Assembly: GCA_037721555.1 (NCBI GenBank)
Contig: JBBJOI010000012.1
Location: forward strand, 1-64,000
Source of the DNA: Gaiellasilicea sp037721555
GTDB taxonomy: Bacteria > Actinomycetota > Thermoleophilia > Gaiellales > Gaiellaceae
Direction: 5' to 3'
DNA: 64,000 nt
A program made the translations under genes and the position numbers. Each line of letters begins with the position of its first letter. Position 1 is the stretch's first letter. The notes beneath the pieces are model-generated. The model had not been told where the DNA came from and searched no databases. It saw nothing but the letters and a program-made list of their open reading frames with translations. Positions 53,436 to 60,783 of this stretch are shown piece after piece.

Positions 53436-53803
53436 CTAGTCGCCTGTCCTCTGCTCCTTGTGGAGCTCGATGATCGCCCGAACAAGGCCGCGTCCTGCGG
53501 GTACTTCGACGGCTCGGCCATCGACCAGTGCATCGTCACGTCGAGGACGTAGTAGGCCGCGTCGACCGCTGCCAGCCCCTCCACCGGGATGGGCTCCTCG
53601 CTGCGCCCGACCAGCACGTCCTCGATCATGTCGGCGAGGTCGCGCGCACCTCGACGCCCTCAGTGCCGAGCTGACCAGCGGCCTTGCGCCTGAGGTTCTC
53701 GGCGAAGATGGTGGCGCTTCGCTCAGGGATCGCGAACGTCTCCCCGTCGACCTCGAAGCGCACCCCCACGAGTGCAGCTTCGGGTCGTAGACCGGAGCTG
53801 GAA
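53436..53803 (-). pseudogene. Frameshifted hypothetical gene
   Basis: Three frames together spell one protein: VYDPKLHSWG, then VRFEVDGETFAIPERSATIF and ENLRRKAAGQLGTEGVEVR, then DLADMIEDVLVGRSEEPIPV and LDVTMHWSMAEPSKYPQDA, then LVRAIIELHKEQRTGD before TAG 53438-53436. The joins are a one-base loss in a G run near 53765, a two-base insertion near 53645, and a further shift near 53485. No family is recognised; the consistent protein sense across three frames makes decay clear. Confidence 0.6.
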
Positions 53804-54010
53804 CGGTCGGGGGGCTCTCACCCCGACCGGGCTCCGGCTCCTCGACGAGACACTCCCGTTCGAGCGGTGGGAGGCGATCGGACGCTTTCTCGGTCGTTCC
53901 CGCACGATCCTAAACTTCGCGTGGGGAGAGCGCGCACCGCGAGGGAGGCGAGTGGCGCGTGCCTGGTGAGGCGATGGCGCGGCTCGTCGCCGCGCTCGGA
54001 GAGGAGTAGG
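53772..54010 (+). pseudogene. Remnant of a plasmid/ICE-type protein
   Basis: LTPTGLRLLDETLPFERWEA followed by IGRFLGRSRTILNFA resembles proteins carried next to ParB-like genes on actinobacterial mobile elements. After it the frame changes (ERAPRGRR) and a second frame gives EAMARLVAALGEE and a TAG just before the ParB-like gene. The middle appears deleted. Confidence 0.4.
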
Positions 54011-54012
54011 AA

Positions 54013-54372
54013 ATGGAAGTGCATCCAGCGGCGAACTTGTTGCCGATGATGAACGACGAAGAACTGCAAGGGCTCGCGGACGACATCCGCGATAACGGAC
54101 TCCGCGAGGCGATCAAGATCGTCGTGGTGCAAGACAAGGAACTGCTCCTCGACGGCCGGAATCGCCTGAAGGCGTGCGAGGCGGCCGGTGTCGAGCCGCG
54201 GTTCGAGAGCGTGAACGGTGATGATCCGCTCGCGACGGTGATCTCGGCGAACGTGAAGCGCCGGAAGATGCTGACGATGGGGCAGCGGGCGATCGCCGTC
54301 GCGGAGTCCTGGCCGCTCGTCGGCGGTGCACCGAAGCGGGGGAGCCACAAGCAGATGGCTCGGCAGTGCTAG
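54013..54372 (+). CDS. ParB-like nuclease-domain protein, truncated
   Basis: 119 residues. MNDEELQGLADDIRDNGLRE and LLLDGRNRLKACEAAG correspond to the N-terminal ParB/Srx motif, with SANVKRRKMLTMGQRAIAVA the start of the following helical part. The protein stops before the DNA-binding HTH domain would be complete, so it is probably a fragment of a plasmid or phage ParB-like protein. GGAGAGGAG lies before the ATG. Confidence 0.65.
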   Translation: MEVHPAANLLPMMNDEELQGLADDIRDNGLREAIKIVVVQDKELLLDGRNRLKACEAAGVEPRFESVNGDDPLATVISANVKRRKMLTMGQRAIAVAESWPLVGGAPKRGSHKQMARQC

Positions 54373-54761
54373 CCCTGCGAGCTGGCCCTGCGGGCGGTCA
54401 CCGCCCGCAGGTGACCGGAGCGCGGGAAGTTAGGTCTCTGCGCGAAGCCCGGCTCTGCGCGATGCAGTCAGCGTCCGGACGAACTGGAAGCGGCGAGGTT
54501 CCGTTCCGTGGTCGGTTTGGGGTGTGGGACGAGCCAGGTGACTCCTCCGCGGAGCGTGGGCGAACGGCCGGGTCAGACCCGGCGCTTCGTGCCGGAACCG
54601 CTTGAGCGAGCGGTTCCGCCGCCAGCGGAGGGCCAGACCCCTGTTACGAATCTGCAACGATTGCTCAACAGCCGTTGAGCTTCCGCACGAACGCTGGACG
54701 ACGCCTGTCAAACGTCGGTGGACTCCGGGCTGTGGATGCAGCTCGCTTCCGGGAGGAAGAG
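54373..54761. repeat. Gene-free stretch with three perfect inverted repeats
   Basis: No credible gene. It contains CCTGCGGGCGGT with its exact complement around one base (54387-54411), GCCGGGTC-A-GACCCGGC (54567-54583), and CGGAACCGCT/AGCGGTTCCG around six bases (54593-54618). The repeats follow the ParB fragment and could be terminators, recombination or transfer sites, or mobile-element ends. Confidence 0.6.
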
Positions 54762-55487
54762 TCACTCGTCCTTCACCGTGTCCTCTTCTCGCAGGAAGCG
54801 GGCGAAGAAGAGGGCGAAGGCGGCAAAGAAGATCGTCGCCTGCTCGAGTGACATCGTCACGCCCGCGATCTGCTGGTCGACGAGCGGCTCCAGGCCCCAC
54901 AGCTCCTTCGGTGCATCCGCGTAGAAGTCGTAGATCGGCTCCGGGATCAGAGCGAGCAGCAGGCCGATCGGGCTCGCGAGTGCGAACGCCGCGAAGAGGT
55001 AGCCGGCCTTGAAGCCGGGCGAGTGGCGGCCGTGCACGATCGGCCACCAGAGCAGGACGCCGGTCGCGAAGTAGAGCGCATGCTCGAGATGTAGGAGGGT
55101 GTGCGGGTTCCGGAGGGCTGCGTCGTAGGCCCAGGGCAGATGCCAGACGCTGTAATTCACGACCCAGAGCAGGAGCGCGGGCACGGCCGGCACGCGCGGC
55201 AGCGTCGCAGCGAGCGCGGGCGGGATTGCAAGGACGACGAGTGCCGGCGCCCACTCGGCGAGGACGACGTTCTGGAGGAGGTGGATCGAGAGGAGGTACT
55301 CGAGCGCGATCGTCTCGAGCGGCGTGATCGTCACCGCGAGCAGGAGCACAACGGCAGAGGCGAAGCAGAAGGTTCGCCACGCGTTCGCCGGGTAACGACG
55401 CAGCGCGAGCAGGTACGCCAGCGAAATGGCCGGGATCGCGACGAGTGCCTCGGCGTTCCACGACCACGCGTACGGATCCGAGGCCAC
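54762..55487 (-). CDS. Cytochrome c oxidase assembly protein, CtaG (caa3 type)
   Basis: 241 residues with about six transmembrane helices. HLLQNVVLAEWAPALVVL and LEHALYFATGVLLWWPI contain the histidines conserved in caa3_CtaG proteins, which help build copper-containing oxidases. The C-terminus has a helix pair near DQQIAGVTMSLEQ. GTG start 55487. No oxidase subunit gene lies nearby. Confidence 0.85.
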   Translation of the reverse strand: MASDPYAWSWNAEALVAIPAISLAYLLALRRYPANAWRTFCFASAVVLLLAVTITPLETIALEYLLSIHLLQNVVLAEWAPALVVLAIPPALAATLPRVPAVPALLLWVVNYSVWHLPWAYDAALRNPHTLLHLEHALYFATGVLLWWPIVHGRHSPGFKAGYLFAAFALASPIGLLLALIPEPIYDFYADAPKELWGLEPLVDQQIAGVTMSLEQATIFFAAFALFFARFLREEDTVKDE

Positions 55488-55493
55488 GAGGCG

Positions 55494-55895
55494 CTAACCT
55501 ACTTTGACGCTGCGCCCGTGGTGTAGTGGTAACACAAGAGCCTTCCAAGCTCTGGTCACCGGTTCGAACCCGGTCGGGCGCTCTGATGCTCTCTCTGGCG
55601 GCGCGTTAGGGAGCTTGATCGGCGAGGGGTCGATCGAACCGGCAGTGGGCTTGAGCTCGCCTGACTCGAGGCCGGCTGCGATCTCTCGAGCGAGCGCTCG
55701 CGCTTCCGATTCCTGCTCCGGTCCGAGCACCGTGTTGAGCGTCGCCAGAACCTCCTCGCCTGCGCGCACCTCGATGCCGACGGTGTCGCTCCGGTCGCGG
55801 ATGTAGTCGTCGCTGACCACGCCAACCTCGATCTCGACGCCGCGTCCGTCCGGAAGCGTGACGGTCTCGTGGATCGGGTGTCCGCGTAGGCTCAT
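55494..55895 (-). CDS. Hypothetical protein whose C-terminus runs antisense through tRNA-Gly
   Basis: 133 residues. The first 95 look like a normal small actinobacterial protein (TVTLPDGRGVEIEVGVV, LATLNTVLGPEQESEARALA, IAAGLESGELKPTAGSI). From about residue 108 the frame is the complement of the tRNA gene (FEPVTRAWKALVLPLHHGR), so that part is a read-through tail. The native stop was probably lost, or the tail is tolerated. ATG 55895. No function known. Confidence 0.55.
   Translation of the reverse strand: MSLRGHPIHETVTLPDGRGVEIEVGVVSDDYIRDRSDTVGIEVRAGEEVLATLNTVLGPEQESEARALAREIAAGLESGELKPTAGSIDPSPIKLPNAPPERASERPTGFEPVTRAWKALVLPLHHGRSVKVG
55512..55582 (+). tRNA. tRNA-Gly (anticodon TCC)
   Basis: 71 bases: acceptor GCGCCCG/CGGGCGC with discriminator T, short D-arm with GTAGTGGTAAC, anticodon stem AGAGC/GCTCT with loop CTTCCAA, and T-arm ACCGG-TTCGAAC-CCGGT. 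CCA is not encoded. No T-tract terminator follows. Confidence 0.97.
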
Positions 55896-55956
55896 CCGCC
55901 GCTATCTCCCCCGAAAGAGTGCCGGAAACATCCGACACGACCCCTATCCTCGGCTC

Positions 55957-57030
55957 GTGGAGGAGCGTTTCATCCGCTTCCGGCCGCGCGCGATCCTCTC
56001 GGTGCTCGGGATCATCCTCGCGGCGGTCGTGATGATCGAGATCGTCCAGGTCGCCCGCGGCGTCCTGATCTGGATCTTCATCGCGATCTTCCTCGCCCTC
56101 GCGCTGAACCCGGCCGTGAGCTGGCTCCAAGGTCACGGTGTCCGGCGGCGCGGCCTCGCGGTCTTGATCACGTACGTCGGCGCGCTGATCGCGATCGGCG
56201 CGATGACGGCGCTGTTCGTGCCGATTCTCGTCGAGCAGATCGACAGCTTCATCCAGGCGGTTCCCGGCTACGTCGAGGACATCACGACCGGGCGTGGTCG
56301 GCTCGGCTTCCTCGAGGAGGAGTACCAGATCACCGAGCGGGTACGAAAGGCCGTTGGCGACGGTGGCGCCAGCCGACTCCTGGGCATCTCCGGCACGGCG
56401 CTCGCGGTGACGAAGGGAGTGGTCACGGTGATCGTCGGGACGGTCACGATCGCCTTCCTGACGCTCTTCATGCTGCTCGAGGGCCCCGCCTGGGTCGAGC
56501 GCTTCTACGGTCTGCTGCCCGCCCACAGCCAGCCGCGCTGGCGCGCCGTCGGTCACGACATCTACCGGACGGTCGGCGGCTACGTCAGCGGCAATCTCGC
56601 GATCAGCCTCATCGCCGGCGTCGTGTCGACGCTCGTTCTCCTCGTGCTCGGCGTTCCCTTCGCGGTCGCCCTCGGCCTGCTCGTCGCGCTGCTCGACCTG
56701 ATCCCGCTCGCCGGCGCGACGATCGCCGCAATCATCGTCACGACGGTCGGCTTCCTCGACTCGACGACGTCCGGAATCGTGCTGCTCATCTTCTTCCTGC
56801 TCTACCAACAGCTCGAGAACCACGTCCTCCAGCCGGTCGTCTACGGGCGAACGGTTCAGCTCTCGCCGCTCGCGGTCCTGATCGCCGTGCTGATCGGGGC
56901 AGAGCTGGCGGGTGTGATCGGGGCGCTCGCCGCGATCCCGGTCGCCGGGACGATTCAGGTGATCCTGGTCGACTGGCTGAAGCACCGCCGGGGCCGGATC
57001 GTCGAGCCCGCCGCGCTCGACACGAGCTGA
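55957..57030 (+). CDS. AI-2E family (PerM/YhhT) membrane transporter
   Basis: 357 residues with about eight hydrophobic segments. FLALALNPAVSWLQGHGVRR near the N-terminus and QQLENHVLQPVVYGRTVQLSP near the C-terminus are family hallmarks. Members have been linked to AI-2 export, Na+/H+ exchange or peptide transport, so function is open. GTG 55957 chosen as the start nearest the first helix. Confidence 0.88.
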   Translation: MEERFIRFRPRAILSVLGIILAAVVMIEIVQVARGVLIWIFIAIFLALALNPAVSWLQGHGVRRRGLAVLITYVGALIAIGAMTALFVPILVEQIDSFIQAVPGYVEDITTGRGRLGFLEEEYQITERVRKAVGDGGASRLLGISGTALAVTKGVVTVIVGTVTIAFLTLFMLLEGPAWVERFYGLLPAHSQPRWRAVGHDIYRTVGGYVSGNLAISLIAGVVSTLVLLVLGVPFAVALGLLVALLDLIPLAGATIAAIIVTTVGFLDSTTSGIVLLIFFLLYQQLENHVLQPVVYGRTVQLSPLAVLIAVLIGAELAGVIGALAAIPVAGTIQVILVDWLKHRRGRIVEPAALDTS

Positions 57031-57090
57031 CACTGATTTTCCCCTCGAACGAGGGATCTGCGTTTCTCGCTGCCGGCCGATTTCTCAGGC

Positions 57091-57612
57091 GTGCGGCTCG
57101 TAGCTCTCTTCTTCGTGGCGCTCCTCGCGCTCGCGACGGCGGCCGGTACGGGCGCCGCCGGCACGGCTCCCGAACGCTCGAGCGCCGTCGCGCAGCTGGA
57201 GCGGCTCGTACTCGTCGAGCTGAACAGCGTTCGGCGCACTAACGGCCTCTCGCCCCTTCGGGCCTCGGCTCCGCTCTCGGCGGCCGCGCAGAACCATTCG
57301 CGGGCGATGGGCCGGTTCGGCTTCTTCGCGCACGAGTCGCGTGACGGCTCGCCATTCCAGGAGCGCGTCCGCCAGTTCTACGGGCCCAAGAACGGACGCT
57401 GGTCTGTCGGCGAGAACCTGCTGTGGGCGACGGCCGGCATCGCCGCGAAGAAGGCGGTCGAGCTCTGGATGCAGAGCCCCGGGCACCGGGAGAACATCCT
57501 GACTCCCCGTTGGCGCGAGATCGGCCTCGCCGCCGTCTCTGTTGCCGGCGCGCCGGGAGTGTTCGGCGGCCGCGACGTCGTGATCGTCACGACGGACTTC
57601 GGCGTCAGGTAG
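57091..57612 (+). CDS. Secreted CAP-domain (SCP/PR1-like) protein
   Basis: 173 residues with a signal peptide (RLVALFFVALLALATAAG). CAP motifs NHSRAMGRFGFFAHES, GENLLWATAG and SPGHRENIL are clear and closer to each other than chance to the gene at 51432, suggesting paralogy. GTG start. The 3' end overlaps the convergent aceK by eight bases. Confidence 0.88.
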   Translation: MRLVALFFVALLALATAAGTGAAGTAPERSSAVAQLERLVLVELNSVRRTNGLSPLRASAPLSAAAQNHSRAMGRFGFFAHESRDGSPFQERVRQFYGPKNGRWSVGENLLWATAGIAAKKAVELWMQSPGHRENILTPRWREIGLAAVSVAGAPGVFGGRDVVIVTTDFGVR

Positions 57613-59377
57613 CGCCCTGAGGCGTGCCCGCGTCGTAGCGGTTGCAGAAGCGCGACGACTCCGGGTACGGGAAGAAGTCGACGATCTCGCCCGCTGCCAC
57701 GCGCCGCTGGCAGTCTTGCCAGAACTCGGGCCGAAGCAGCTCCTCGTGATGGCTGAGGAAGGAGTCCCGTAGCGGCGGGCTGGCGAGCAGGAACGTCGCG
57801 AACTCCTCCGGGAACACGTCAGAGGGGCCTACGGGGTACCACGTCTCGTCCGAGAGCTCGGCCTCCGGGGTCGGAGCCGGCGGGATGCTCCGGAAGACAC
57901 AATCGGTGAGGTACTCGATCTCGTCGTAGTCGTAGAACTCGACCCGCCCATGGCGGTTGAGTCCGAAGTTCCTCCACAGCAGGTCGCCCGCGAACACGTT
58001 CGCGATCGCGAGCTCCCGGATCGCGTTCCCGTACTCTCGCACTGCGGCATCGAGCTGCTCCGGCGTTGCCTCCGCGAGATGAATGTTGAGCGGGATCAAC
58101 CTGCGCTCCACGTAGCAGTGCCTGACGAGGATGCCCTCGCCGTCGAACGCAATCGTCGAAGGGGCCAGCTCGTCCAGCTGCTCGAGGAGCTCGGGGGCGA
58201 AGCGTGCGGCGGGCAGGACGAGATCGACGAACTCGAGGACATCCGTCATCCGCCCGACCCGATCCACCTCCTTCAGCATGCGGAACTTCTGCCTCACGGT
58301 CGCGCGGTCGCTCCGCTTGCCCGGCCCGAACACGTCCTTGATCACCTTGAACACGTACGGGTACGAGGGCAGGTTGAACACGTGCATCACCTGGCCTCGC
58401 GTGCCGGGCGCCTCGACGAAGAGATCCTCCGAGTGATGCAAGTGGTGCAGGAGGTCGCGGAAGAAGAGGGTTTTGCCCTGGCCTCCCAGGCCGAGCGCCG
58501 TGTAGAGCTCGGACCGCGGTTTCCGCGGCAGGATCCCCTGCAGGAACTGCACGTACCCGGATGGCACGTCCATGTCGACCATGAAGTACGCGCGGGAGAG
58601 CGAGAAGAGAACGCTCAGTTGCTCGCGGTCGAGCAGCACCGTGTCGAGCACGAGCGCACCGGCTTCGTCGTGTAGGACCGGGACGGCGAACGGCGTCTCC
58701 TCGTGGCCGTCCACGAAGTTCCCGATCACGTACGCCGCCTTGTTGCGGTAGAACGGCGAGCTCAGTACCTGTACCTGCTGGTGTGGCGCCGATGACGACG
58801 TGCGCCGGCCGAGCCGCTCCAGCAGGGCGCGGGAGACGTAGCCGGCGTCCCGCTCGAGGTCGCCGAACGGCAGAGTCCAGCCGAAGTCTCGGAACACCTG
58901 GACGAGCGTCGCCTGCACGCCAAGCTCCCTCGGGTAGTAGCTGCGGTAGTTCGGGGGGTCGGATGGGATGTACTCGGTTGACGCTGAGGCGCGGACGAAG
59001 ATGAAGTCGTTGTGCGCATACGTCCGGTCGAGGACGCGGGTCACGACGGAGTTGAAGAACGTCTCGGCGAGCTCCGGCCGCTTGTGCTCGTGGAGCAGCC
59101 CGATGAACCGAAGCTTCACCTGCTGCCACGTCGCGTCGTCCAGAGGCTCGGCCGAGAGCTCGGCCCGGAGCCGGTCGGCATATTCCTCCACGCGGCTGTC
59201 GTAGTAGCGGACACGCTGAGGCACCGCCTGCTGCGCTTCGGCCCAGGCTGCGCGCTCGAACCGCTCCTTCGCCTGCGCGCTCGTCTCGCGGAAGAGCCGG
59301 TAGTGGCGGTCGAAGCCTTCGATCAAGGTCTCGGCCACGCGCTCGGCGACCCGATCGCGTGCGGCCGCCGCCTCCAT
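57605..59377 (-). CDS. aceK: Isocitrate dehydrogenase kinase/phosphatase
   Basis: 590 residues, the normal AceK length. AceK phosphorylates and dephosphorylates isocitrate dehydrogenase to split flux between the TCA cycle and the glyoxylate bypass. Visible are the regulatory N-terminal half (FNSVVTRVLDRTYAHNDFIF), the ATP loop GLGGQGKT at 296-303, the kinase Lys344 in FKVIKD, and the catalytic segment with GDLLWRNFGLNRHGRVEFYD. It diverges from icd, its substrate gene, across 91 bases. AceK is best known from proteobacteria. Confidence 0.93.
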   Translation of the reverse strand: MEAAAARDRVAERVAETLIEGFDRHYRLFRETSAQAKERFERAAWAEAQQAVPQRVRYYDSRVEEYADRLRAELSAEPLDDATWQQVKLRFIGLLHEHKRPELAETFFNSVVTRVLDRTYAHNDFIFVRASASTEYIPSDPPNYRSYYPRELGVQATLVQVFRDFGWTLPFGDLERDAGYVSRALLERLGRRTSSSAPHQQVQVLSSPFYRNKAAYVIGNFVDGHEETPFAVPVLHDEAGALVLDTVLLDREQLSVLFSLSRAYFMVDMDVPSGYVQFLQGILPRKPRSELYTALGLGGQGKTLFFRDLLHHLHHSEDLFVEAPGTRGQVMHVFNLPSYPYVFKVIKDVFGPGKRSDRATVRQKFRMLKEVDRVGRMTDVLEFVDLVLPAARFAPELLEQLDELAPSTIAFDGEGILVRHCYVERRLIPLNIHLAEATPEQLDAAVREYGNAIRELAIANVFAGDLLWRNFGLNRHGRVEFYDYDEIEYLTDCVFRSIPPAPTPEAELSDETWYPVGPSDVFPEEFATFLLASPPLRDSFLSHHEELLRPEFWQDCQRRVAAGEIVDFFPYPESSRFCNRYDAGTPQGAT

Positions 59378-59421
59378 GCTCGAAGCCTAGAGGCTCAGCG
59401 TCCCGTAGGTTTCGGGCTGAG

Positions 59422-59439
59422 AAGCTCTAGAGCTTCTTA
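59422..59439. promoter_or_regulatory. Perfect palindrome in the aceK-icd spacer
   Basis: AGAAGCTCT directly followed by its complement AGAGCTTCT makes an 18-base gapless palindrome, 45 bases from the aceK start and 30 from the icd start. It is a good candidate for a dimeric repressor or activator site controlling both genes. The half AGAAGCTCTAG recurs just before the SDR start at 19361. Confidence 0.5.
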
Positions 59440-59468
59440 AGCGACCCGACCGAGCGAGAGGAACCCGA

Positions 59469-60716
59469 GTGAGCACCGTGTCCCACATTTCCGTGCCGGC
59501 CGGAGGCGAGAGGATCGTTTCCGGCGAGCCCGTCCCCGCCAACCCCATCATCCCGTTCATCGAGGGTGACGGGATCGGCGTCGACATCACGCCGGTGATG
59601 AAGGACGTCGTCGATGCGGCCGTCGAGAGGGCCTACGGCGGCGACCGCGGGATCTGCTGGCTGGAGGTCTACGCCGGCGAGAAGTCGACCCAGCTCTACG
59701 GCGCGGACGTGTGGCTCCCCGACGAGACGCTCGAGGCCGTGAAGGAGTTCTCGGTTTCGATCAAGGGGCCGATGACGACGCCGGTGGGTGGTGGCATCCG
59801 CTCCCTCAACGTGGCGCTCCGCCAGCAGCTCGACCTCTACGTGTGCCTCCGCCCGGTGCGGTATTTCCGCGGCGTCCCGAGCCCGCTGAAGGATCCCTCC
59901 CAGACGAACATGGTGATCTTCCGCGAGAACACGGAGGACATCTACGCCGGGATCGAGTGGGAGGCGGAGTCCGATGAAGCGCGGAGGGTGATCTCCTTCC
60001 TGCAGGACGAGCTGGGAGTTCGCAAGATCCGCTTTCCGGAGACGTCGGGAATCGGCGTCAAGCCCGTGTCACGCGAGGGCACCGAGCGTCTCGTCCGCAA
60101 GGCGCTCCAGTACGCGGTCGATCACGATCGTCGCTCGGTGACGCTCGTCCACAAGGGCAACATCATGAAGTACACGGAAGGGGCGTTCCGGGATTGGGGC
60201 TACGGCCTGGCGGAGGCGGAGTTCGGCGCCCTCCCGCTCGATGGCGGACCGTGGAAGACGTTCACCAATCCGAACACCGGCCGCGAGATCACGATCAAAG
60301 ATGCGATCGCCGACGCCTTCCTGCAGCAGATCCTGCTGCGGCCGGCGGAGTACGACGTGATCGCGACGCTCAATCTGAACGGGGACTACATCTCGGACGC
60401 GCTCGCGGCGCAGGTGGGCGGGATCGGCATCGCACCTGGCGCCAACATGTCCGACGAGATCGCGATGTTCGAGGCGACGCACGGCACAGCGCCGAAGTAC
60501 GCCGGGCAGGACAAGGTCAATCCCGGCTCGCTGATCCTCTCCGCGGAGATGATGCTCCGCCACCTCGGGTGGACGGAGGCGGCGGACCTGATCATCTCGT
60601 CGATCGAGGCGACGATCGGGGACAAGCTCGTGACCTACGACTTCGCTCGCCTGCTCGAGGGTGCCACCGAGGTGTCGAGCTCGGCCTTCGGCCGGGCGAT
60701 GATCGAACGGATGTAG
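59469..60716 (+). CDS. icd: NADP-dependent isocitrate dehydrogenase
   Basis: 415 residues of the E. coli type. Ser112 in GGGIRSLNVALRQ corresponds to the serine that AceK phosphorylates. NLNGDYISDALAAQVGGIG is the metal- and substrate-binding segment, and HGTAPKYAGQDKVNP carries the Lys-Tyr pair linked to NADP preference. GTG start with AGAGGAA upstream. It ends at a strong hairpin. Confidence 0.96.
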   Translation: MSTVSHISVPAGGERIVSGEPVPANPIIPFIEGDGIGVDITPVMKDVVDAAVERAYGGDRGICWLEVYAGEKSTQLYGADVWLPDETLEAVKEFSVSIKGPMTTPVGGGIRSLNVALRQQLDLYVCLRPVRYFRGVPSPLKDPSQTNMVIFRENTEDIYAGIEWEAESDEARRVISFLQDELGVRKIRFPETSGIGVKPVSREGTERLVRKALQYAVDHDRRSVTLVHKGNIMKYTEGAFRDWGYGLAEAEFGALPLDGGPWKTFTNPNTGREITIKDAIADAFLQQILLRPAEYDVIATLNLNGDYISDALAAQVGGIGIAPGANMSDEIAMFEATHGTAPKYAGQDKVNPGSLILSAEMMLRHLGWTEAADLIISSIEATIGDKLVTYDFARLLEGATEVSSSAFGRAMIERM

Positions 60717-60737
60717 CCCGAACGGATGTACACGGGC

Positions 60738-60771
60738 GGACGGCGGCGCTCCCCCAGGGGCGCCGCCGTCC
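60738..60771. terminator. Strong hairpin between icd and the PhoX-like gene
   Basis: A 12-base perfect stem GGACGGCGGCGC with its complement, extended inside by CCC/GGG pairs, in the 67-base gap between convergent stops. Symmetry suits a two-way terminator; there is no T tract. Confidence 0.65.
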
Positions 60772-60783
60772 AGCCGCTCTCGA

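Noticed and set aside
55512..55582. C-terminal protein domain reading FEPVTRAWKALVLPLHHGR
   Set aside because: It is the reverse complement of tRNA-Gly, a known annotation artefact.
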